Assembly (NCBI GenBank): GCA_041584015.1
Contig: JBFHES010000147.1
Location: forward strand, 1-11,823
From: JBFHES01 sp041584015
Lineage (GTDB): Bacteria > Bacteroidota > Bacteroidia > Bacteroidales > M50B96
Direction: 5' to 3'
DNA: 11,823 nt
Position 1 is the stretch's first letter. Each line of letters starts with the position of its first letter. The translations under genes were made by a program, and so were the position numbers. The notes below the pieces were generated by a model. That model saw nothing but the letters and a program-made list of their open reading frames with translations, was not told the origin of the DNA and did no database searches. Below, piece after piece: positions 6,382 through 11,823 of the stretch.

Positions 6382-9195
6382 TTAATTGCCAATAAGCACA
6401 AAACCAGCCCAATCCATTGGAAAGTATCCTTTTTCGATACAAGCCAGTTTAGCAAGCTGTAAACTTTTGGAATAGGACACACCATTCAATACATTTCTAT
6501 AGAACTGATCCATAAGATAGCTTGTTTTCTTGTCGTGTACTTTCCACAAAGATCCCATAACATTTCGTGCACCCGCTGCAATAAACCCGCGTGGTAAAGC
6601 CAACACTCCCTCACCGTATTCAATTTTACCACTTCCCGTTTTACAAGCAGAAAGCACAACAAGGTCGGCATCTAAACGCAGCAATGAAAAATCACGAATA
6701 CTCAGAAAGTTACTGCCTGTTGTTTTTAGGGTGTTATTATGAAAGAACAAGCCACTCTTGTCGGCATCAGTTTTACTCGACACACCATGCGTAGCAATGT
6801 GCAAGATACTATGGCCATTGGCAAATTGTGTGAAATTCTCAACATTTGCTTCCTTATTAAGCAATACTTTTACCTCAAGATTATTCTTATTAAAAAGCTT
6901 ACTTACAGTTTTAACCTCCTTTGCCGAAAATGGCAATGGCTTTAGTTTTTTATCACGAAAAGCCAAATCTGTATCAGCTATTGTATCAGAAGCAAACACC
7001 AAATAATCATCGAGCCCAATTGCCTCCTTTTCGTTAAAAACGGGTGCAAGTGCCAGCAAGCTCATTTCATCCTGTGGAACAGATTTAATATTCTCCAGCC
7101 AAAGTGCAATGGAATAATTATAGGAGATGGTGTACTTCTCAATCAGCAGCTTACCATCATTAGAAAGCACATCAAAAGGAACCTCGAATAGAAGACCGTA
7201 AGGAATAATCGCAAGATGCTCAACTCCAACCAACTCTTCTTCCATTGGTTCAATTAATAAATTATAGAGTTGTTTCGACAATTCAGGCAAATCCTTTGAT
7301 TGAGTTTTTACCGCCCGTTTAAACTGCCCCATCATTACCTGTGTCTGCTCATTTAACTTCACATGATACATGCTCCGTTTATTTCCGTGTTGTAAAAAAG
7401 CATAGCCATCGGTTCCTTCGTAAAAATAATCGATTAAGGCACTTGAAGTTTTACTGGTGTACTCAGCAATCAGGTCTTTATCTATTTCCGGTGCTAAGGC
7501 AACAGCATCATCAATAAGCTCTTTTTTATGTTGACGATCCCTTAGCTCTATTTGTTGAATCTGCAATCGAAACAGTTCTTCAAGCACCTCACTCCTTCTT
7601 GCACTTCCTTCACTTACAAACTGCCTGTATTGTTGTTCCTTTGACGCAATAGCATTGCTAAGATCAAGAATAGTCAATTTTAATGAGTCTGATGCACCGG
7701 CAGTTGAACCGACTTTTCGCATATACAAACCTGCATTCAAAAAAGATGACTTTTGACGAGCAAGCATATCAAAGGCCTGTTCCCGATACAACTCATTGCC
7801 CGACTGATAAGCAATTTCAAGCATATGAGACAAGCTGAGTTTATATTCATTAAACTGGTTAATATTATCCTGTAAACTAAGATTAATCTTGTTGGTGTAT
7901 TCCCATTCCAGGCGATCAACCATTGCAAAGTGCTCTGCTGCGTATTTCAGATAATCTCCATTTTGAGTGATCTTGTAGAGTTCATGAAAAACAATTGCCT
8001 TTTGTTGCATGCAGAACTTACTCACATCGAAGGTATAATAAGCAGAGTCAAGGTTTGGATAATTCGACATGACTGTATCTGTTCCCGGAATGGTGAAATA
8101 ATTTGAATAAAGCGAATTTTGATAATTCTCTAACGCACCATGATAATCCTTTCGTTTTAAATCCAGATCGGCCAATTTATTATAAACCGTACTCAGATAT
8201 CTATATTTCGGGCCAAGCTGTTCAAGGTAAATTGCCTGACTTTTATTCAGGTATAAATCTGCCGAATCAAGCTGACCAGAGTAGAGGAAGCCTTCTCCCA
8301 TGGTAAGATAAATGTGTGCAATCATAGCAGAATTAGCCCCATAGAATTTCTCAAATATTCTGGTGGCAATACGCGTATACTTCTCAACCACATCCCACTG
8401 TTTACCACCCACTGCCGAAAGTGCAACATTAGCCGCTATTAATCCGGCATCGCGTGTGTATTCATCATGCTCCTGATACAAAGCAAATGCATTCTTAAAC
8501 ACTTCGATCGCCTTTTCATGATCGCCTTGCTCATCGTAGGTAATACCAATACGCTTGCGAATATCAGCTAAAACCGAATACTCATTTAGTTCATTTTCAT
8601 GATAGATTTCTTCACATAGCTCCAGGTAACGCATTGACAAATCCTTTAACTGTAACGACGACATAAGATTAACCATGGCCAAATAGCTGTAGATTGACCC
8701 TTTATGATCATCAAGCTCCTGAAATAAATCGATGGCCTTATTTAGATACGGAATGCCTTCGCTCTGCCCCATGTTAAACCAGCCTTGCGCAACATGCTTG
8801 TAACAATTGGCCATATTACGATCTTTACAACCTATGGATTCTAGCAAGCGCATCTGACGTAAAAATGCATCACGAATATTGGCTGCATCTCCCAAATCAA
8901 CAATAGCCATTGCCCGTATGTATAAAATCCATCCATAGGACATCATTAAGGTATCAGCATCTTCGGGCAGATCATCCAGCTTGTGTTGGATGTAATTTCG
9001 TAAGCTATCACCCATGCCAGCTTCGAACAATACTTCCGATGTTGCATGAATTTGCCAATAGGCACTGTCATACTCTGCCTGCTGCAAAAGTTCATTAACA
9101 TGATTGTCCAATGAATCAATATTATCTAATGTCAACGTTTGCGATGCTGCCTGGCACACGACCATGCTTAACAGCACTATTAATATGTTTCTCAT
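6382..9195 (-). CDS. Exported TPR-CHAT protein (caspase-like cysteine protease domain)
   Basis: A 937-residue protein. A signal peptide covers about residues 1-19 (ILIVLLSMVVCQAAS). TPR-type helical repeats span roughly 80-480; clear units lie near 210-243 (GITYDEQGDHEKAIEVFKNAFALY), 292-325 and 333-365. A charged, probably coiled-coil segment covers about 508-560. The CHAT domain fills about 640-937. Its caspase-like catalytic pair is intact: His803 in HIATHG and Cys851 in LSACKTG, followed by EGVLALPRGFIAAGA and GSLWKV, typical of CHAT. There is no C-terminal membrane helix, so it should act in the periplasm, free or held by its signal sequence. The ATG at 9195 is chosen because it starts exactly at the signal peptide; the frame is open 27 codons further. 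It lies upstream of, and on the same strand as, the sigma/anti-sigma pair. Its natural substrate is unknown. Confidence 0.88.
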   Translation of the reverse strand: MRNILIVLLSMVVCQAASQTLTLDNIDSLDNHVNELLQQAEYDSAYWQIHATSEVLFEAGMGDSLRNYIQHKLDDLPEDADTLMMSYGWILYIRAMAIVDLGDAANIRDAFLRQMRLLESIGCKDRNMANCYKHVAQGWFNMGQSEGIPYLNKAIDLFQELDDHKGSIYSYLAMVNLMSSLQLKDLSMRYLELCEEIYHENELNEYSVLADIRKRIGITYDEQGDHEKAIEVFKNAFALYQEHDEYTRDAGLIAANVALSAVGGKQWDVVEKYTRIATRIFEKFYGANSAMIAHIYLTMGEGFLYSGQLDSADLYLNKSQAIYLEQLGPKYRYLSTVYNKLADLDLKRKDYHGALENYQNSLYSNYFTIPGTDTVMSNYPNLDSAYYTFDVSKFCMQQKAIVFHELYKITQNGDYLKYAAEHFAMVDRLEWEYTNKINLSLQDNINQFNEYKLSLSHMLEIAYQSGNELYREQAFDMLARQKSSFLNAGLYMRKVGSTAGASDSLKLTILDLSNAIASKEQQYRQFVSEGSARRSEVLEELFRLQIQQIELRDRQHKKELIDDAVALAPEIDKDLIAEYTSKTSSALIDYFYEGTDGYAFLQHGNKRSMYHVKLNEQTQVMMGQFKRAVKTQSKDLPELSKQLYNLLIEPMEEELVGVEHLAIIPYGLLFEVPFDVLSNDGKLLIEKYTISYNYSIALWLENIKSVPQDEMSLLALAPVFNEKEAIGLDDYLVFASDTIADTDLAFRDKKLKPLPFSAKEVKTVSKLFNKNNLEVKVLLNKEANVENFTQFANGHSILHIATHGVSSKTDADKSGLFFHNNTLKTTGSNFLSIRDFSLLRLDADLVVLSACKTGSGKIEYGEGVLALPRGFIAAGARNVMGSLWKVHDKKTSYLMDQFYRNVLNGVSYSKSLQLAKLACIEKGYFPMDWAGFVLIGN

Positions 9196-9310
9196 TTGTT
9201 GTTGCCCAATAATTTGACTAACAAAGATGATTGTTTTATAAGACCTGCATGCCTTTGCCAATATGTTGTTCGGCAATTTTATTGGTTAAAAAAATCTTAA
9301 TGAAATAACA
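9196..9310 (-). promoter_or_regulatory. Upstream region of the TPR-CHAT gene
   Basis: This is the leader and promoter region of the CHAT gene on the minus strand, divergent from the small-RNA candidate. The nearest match to the Bacteroidota -7 element is CATCTTTG (minus strand, about 9224-9231, one mismatch to TAnnTTTG), with no convincing -33 partner. A short inverted repeat, TTGCC (9256-9260) and GGCAA (9273-9277), could be an operator or simply chance. Confidence 0.3.
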
Positions 9311-9342
9311 TTGCAGTTAAAAATTTCTCATCTTTATTTTTC
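9311..9342 (+). promoter_or_regulatory. Bacteroidota-type promoter for the structured RNA candidate
   Basis: TTG at 9311-9313, then 21 bases, then TATTTTTC at 9335-9342, one mismatch from TAnnTTTG. The spacing fits the Bacteroidota primary sigma. The predicted transcript start, about 9348-9352, falls at the 5' edge of the first stem of the RNA candidate. Confidence 0.5.
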
Positions 9343-9348
9343 AAAAGG

Positions 9349-9501
9349 AGTTAGCTCTTGCAACTAATGTAATGCACTTGCAAGTTTTGAATCAAACTGA
9401 ATGAGTCATGGAAAAATAGCTAACTAGAAATGGAGTGTTGGAAGCACTAGTAATGTTTCAAAAGGAAGAGGAGTTGTTGAAAGGCAGCTCCTCATTTTTT
9501 T
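9349..9501 (+). ncRNA. Candidate structured small RNA of about 150 nt, family not recognised
   Basis: There is no gene here, but four helices can be drawn in order. P1 is AGTTAGCT (9349-9356) with AGCTAACT (9418-9425), 8 bp. Stacked directly inside it is P2, CTTGCAA (9357-9363) with TTGCAAG (9378-9384), 7 bp with a 14-nt loop. P3 is AGTGTT (9434-9439) with AGCACT (9443-9448), 6 bp including one G-U. P4 is the terminator at 9468-9493. A promoter-like element sits just upstream and a T-run ends the unit, so promoter, folded body and terminator form a complete transcription unit. The transcript ends about 200 bases before the next gene, which has its own -7 element, so an independent small RNA is more likely than a leader. 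A riboswitch or attenuator for the protease gene remains possible. I could not match it to 6S RNA or another known family. Confidence 0.5.
9468..9501 (+). terminator. Strong intrinsic terminator
   Basis: A 9-bp stem, GAGGAGTTG (9468-9476) with CAGCTCCTC (9485-9493), contains one G-U pair and an 8-base loop. It is followed by A and a seven-T run (9495-9501). It reads on the plus strand, where the only thing upstream is the structured RNA candidate, so it most likely marks that RNA's 3' end. Confidence 0.85.
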
Positions 9502-9644
9502 ATTCAATTTTATGGCTAAAAAGCAAACCTTTCTCTTTTATAATAGTATAGCCAAGTTGCACCAAATGTAAAGCATGTGAAAATCAACTTCGTGCTAATT
9601 CCACTCAAAACAATTAGCCACAGCAATGTGTTGATTTTATAGTA

Positions 9645-9652
9645 TATATTTG
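9645..9652 (+). promoter_or_regulatory. -7 element (TATATTTG) upstream of the subtilase gene
   Basis: An exact TAnnTTTG match 51 bases before the ATG at 9704. It would give a transcript start near 9659 and a leader of about 45 bases. The -33 partner is weak: the only TTG nearby (9631-9633) is too close. It lies after the terminator at 9468-9501, so the protease gene is probably transcribed separately from the RNA candidate. Confidence 0.5.
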
Positions 9653-9703
9653 TGCATAGAACGCCATTTATTATTAATGACTCAAGCTTAAAAGACATCC
9701 ATT

Positions 9704-11823
9704 ATGAAGCATGAAAATTTGATCAAACTCACCTCCGTTATTCTATTCCTGCTTATAAGCATGGCCAGCACCGGACAGATTAGCAAAACTAATTACCATG
9801 TTTATTTTAAGAAAGGAACAGCACTTCCGGCAGAAAATATTTCAGACATCAGTAATAAAACCATTATTGCAGATAATGAACAATATGGCGAGCGTTACTA
9901 CCGCTATATCCAGTTTTACAAGCTGCCAACTCCGGCTATTCAAAAATCATTAGATCAAAAGGGAATTAAATTGCTGGAGTACATTCCTAATAATCTATAC
10001 GTAGCGTCTATTCCAACAACAGTGAACCTGAATGATTTACGAGCTCTTCAAGTACGCTCGTTTACAGCCATTCCTGCAAATGACAAAATGGATAGTCGCC
10101 TGGAAGCTGAGACGCTGCCAGAATGGTCGATACATAAGGAGCAAGTACGCTTGATATTAAAATACTATTCCGACATTAATAACAATTCAGTTAGAGCCGA
10201 ATTAAACAAACTGAACATTGAGATCGTTGCAGAAATGGCACATGTTGATATGTTCATTATTCAACTGCCACCTATACAAATGCAAGCGTTGGCAAACAGA
10301 GCTTTTGTTAGATACCTTGATTTAGAAAGCGAACCCGGCAAACCGGAATCTGATGATGGCCGTAATTTGCATCGATCAAATGCCATTGATGTAGATTATT
10401 TTGGCGGTTATGATTTTGACGGCACTGGAGTGAGTGTGGCCATTAACGACGATGGATTTGCAGGTCCTCACATTGATTTCAAAGGACGCGCCGACCAATC
10501 GGATGTGATCAACGATCTTTCGGGAACGCATGGCGACATGACCGTAGGTATCGTTGGTGCAGCAGGAAACCTTGATCCAAGAATGCGAGGAATGGCACCC
10601 GGCGCATTCCTATGGGTACGGGCTTATAGTTCGTCTTTACCAAATACTACAGCGCTCCATCAAAATAACAACGTGATGGTATTTTCATCATCATACAGCA
10701 ATGGATGTAATGCTGGATATACTTCTACCACACAATTGGTAGATGAAGAAATTTACGACAACCCATCCTTAATGCAGGTTTTCTCTGCCGGTAATAGTAA
10801 CAATAATGATTGCGGATACGGAGCAGGAACACAATGGGGAAACGTTACCGGTGGTCATAAAATTGGAAAAAATGTAATTGCTACCGCAAATTTATACAAC
10901 GACAATTCACTTGCCGGTAGCAGTAGTCGCGGCCCAGCCTCTGATGGTCGTGTTAAGCCAGACATAGCAGCACATGGTCAGGGACATTATTCTACCAGCC
11001 CGGACAATGCATATAGTCCAGGTGGTGGTACCTCCGCAGCAGCGCCAGGTATCGCAGGCGTGCTTACACAATTGCATCAGGCATACCGCGAATTAAATAA
11101 CGGCGCCAATGCGCCATCTGCTTTGCTAAAAGCTTCTCTGTTAAACACGGCTTTTGATTTAGGCAATACCGGACCAGATTTTAAATTTGGATGGGGTGAA
11201 GTCAATGCATACAAAGCCTTCAAAACACTGGAAGAGCAACGCTACGTTTCAGCCATGATAGGCACCGGCAACCTGCACACCCATACTTTAGCCATACCTG
11301 CCGGTGTAAAGGAATTAAGAGTAATGGTTTACTGGCACGATGTGGAAGCCTCTACATCCGCTGCAATTGCTTTGGTGAATAACCTCGACATGACCGTGAA
11401 TGATGGAAATGGAAACATCCATTATCCATTAATATTGGACCATACTCCCGACCCGGTTACACTAGACAACCCTGCCGTACCTGGTATCGACTCCATTAAC
11501 AATGTGGAGCAAGTGCGAATTACCAATCCGGCTCAAGGAAATCTATATGTTAAAATAAACGGAACAGCCATACCGCAAGGACCACAGGAATACTATCTGG
11601 TTTACGAATACATTTATGACGAAATTATGGTGACTTATCCTATAGGAGGAGAAGGTCTGATTCCGGGTGCATCGGAAAGAATACATTGGGAAGCACACGG
11701 CACAACCGGGAACTTTACAGCTGAATACACCTTGGATGGAAATATTTGGTACACACTTTCGAATACCATTCCGGGCGATACACGTTTCTATGGTTTTACA
11801 GTTCCCGATACTGTATCGCTGGC
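9704..11823 (+). CDS. Exported subtilisin-like (S8) serine protease, 3' truncated by the window edge
   Basis: The frame is open from the ATG at 9704 to the end of the window (706 codons, no stop). A signal peptide covers about residues 1-25 (SVILFLLISMASTGQ). A large N-terminal domain (about 27-235) may be a propeptide or inhibitor-like region. The S8 catalytic domain spans about 240-490 and is complete: Asp249 in VAINDDGFAG, His276 in SGTHGDMTVGI, oxyanion Asn364 in FSAGNSNN and Ser444 in GGGTSAAAPGIAG. A jelly-roll-like beta domain follows at about 515-640 (LRVMVYWHD, NNLDMTV), then the start of an Ig- or FnIII-like domain at about 645. Such multidomain subtilases in Bacteroidota are often secreted and end in a sorting domain, which would lie past the window. 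It diverges from the CHAT gene across 508 bp. The substrate is unknown. Confidence 0.9.
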   Translation, partial: MKHENLIKLTSVILFLLISMASTGQISKTNYHVYFKKGTALPAENISDISNKTIIADNEQYGERYYRYIQFYKLPTPAIQKSLDQKGIKLLEYIPNNLYVASIPTTVNLNDLRALQVRSFTAIPANDKMDSRLEAETLPEWSIHKEQVRLILKYYSDINNNSVRAELNKLNIEIVAEMAHVDMFIIQLPPIQMQALANRAFVRYLDLESEPGKPESDDGRNLHRSNAIDVDYFGGYDFDGTGVSVAINDDGFAGPHIDFKGRADQSDVINDLSGTHGDMTVGIVGAAGNLDPRMRGMAPGAFLWVRAYSSSLPNTTALHQNNNVMVFSSSYSNGCNAGYTSTTQLVDEEIYDNPSLMQVFSAGNSNNNDCGYGAGTQWGNVTGGHKIGKNVIATANLYNDNSLAGSSSRGPASDGRVKPDIAAHGQGHYSTSPDNAYSPGGGTSAAAPGIAGVLTQLHQAYRELNNGANAPSALLKASLLNTAFDLGNTGPDFKFGWGEVNAYKAFKTLEEQRYVSAMIGTGNLHTHTLAIPAGVKELRVMVYWHDVEASTSAAIALVNNLDMTVNDGNGNIHYPLILDHTPDPVTLDNPAVPGIDSINNVEQVRITNPAQGNLYVKINGTAIPQGPQEYYLVYEYIYDEIMVTYPIGGEGLIPGASERIHWEAHGTTGNFTAEYTLDGNIWYTLSNTIPGDTRFYGFTVPDTVSL

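Noticed and set aside
6530..7006. Plus-strand open frames inside the CHAT gene
   Set aside because: They lie antisense to the highly conserved CHAT domain and have no family motifs, so they are shadows of the real gene.
9138..9195. Lipoprotein signal (Cys15) in the CHAT protein
   Set aside because: The residues before Cys15 are Met-Val-Val, which do not fit a lipobox (small residue needed at -1). An ordinary signal peptide ending near residue 19 fits better.
9451..9549. 31-codon open frame starting at 9453 and running through the terminator hairpin
   Set aside because: Its codons are those of the hairpin and T-run, and no ribosome binding site precedes it. The terminator explains the sequence.

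Overview
The window looks like a piece of a Bacteroidota chromosome. It is AT-rich, its promoters resemble the Bacteroidota form (-7 TAnnTTTG), and ribosome binding sites are weak and A-rich. The gene content also fits: an exported S41 peptidase, an exported TPR-CHAT protein, a multidomain exported subtilase and a sigma/anti-sigma pair with a zinc-finger anti-sigma factor. No order or genus can be named from the sequence alone. I see no tRNA, rRNA, CRISPR array or insertion sequence.

Left part (1-4132, plus strand). A short open frame at 1-96 may be the tail of an upstream gene. After about 255 bp without a gene comes a tight three-gene operon: a RimB-like retropepsin-fold protease (355-807), the ATP-grasp ligase RimK (811-1686) and a succinylglutamate desuccinylase/aspartoacylase-family zinc hydrolase (1676-2632). 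RimK enzymes add glutamates to ribosomal protein S6 or related targets, and the two flanking enzymes are plausible processing or editing partners. An exported S41-type peptidase gene follows (2660-4132). It is interrupted by a single in-frame TAA inside its active-site region and is otherwise intact. A bidirectional hairpin terminator at 4173-4206 separates it from the minus-strand genes.

Middle part (4241-9195, minus strand). Read in transcription order, it holds an exported TPR-CHAT protein with the caspase-like His/Cys pair (9195-6382), an atypical sigma-70-type factor (6142-5402), a single-pass membrane anti-sigma factor with an H-x3-C-x2-C zinc motif (5396-4602) and a small unrecognised protein (ending at 4241). 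The layout suggests envelope signalling in which a caspase-like protein on the outer side of the inner membrane acts on a transmembrane anti-sigma factor. That link is inferred from gene order and topology; no cleavage is shown.

Right part (9196-11823). A 508-bp divergent intergenic region holds a candidate structured small RNA on the plus strand: promoter-like elements at about 9311-9342, a nested stem array and a strong intrinsic terminator ending near 9501. A separate TAnnTTTG element at 9645-9652 probably drives the exported subtilisin-like protease starting at 9704. That protease has a complete Asp/His/Asn/Ser catalytic set and runs off the right edge.
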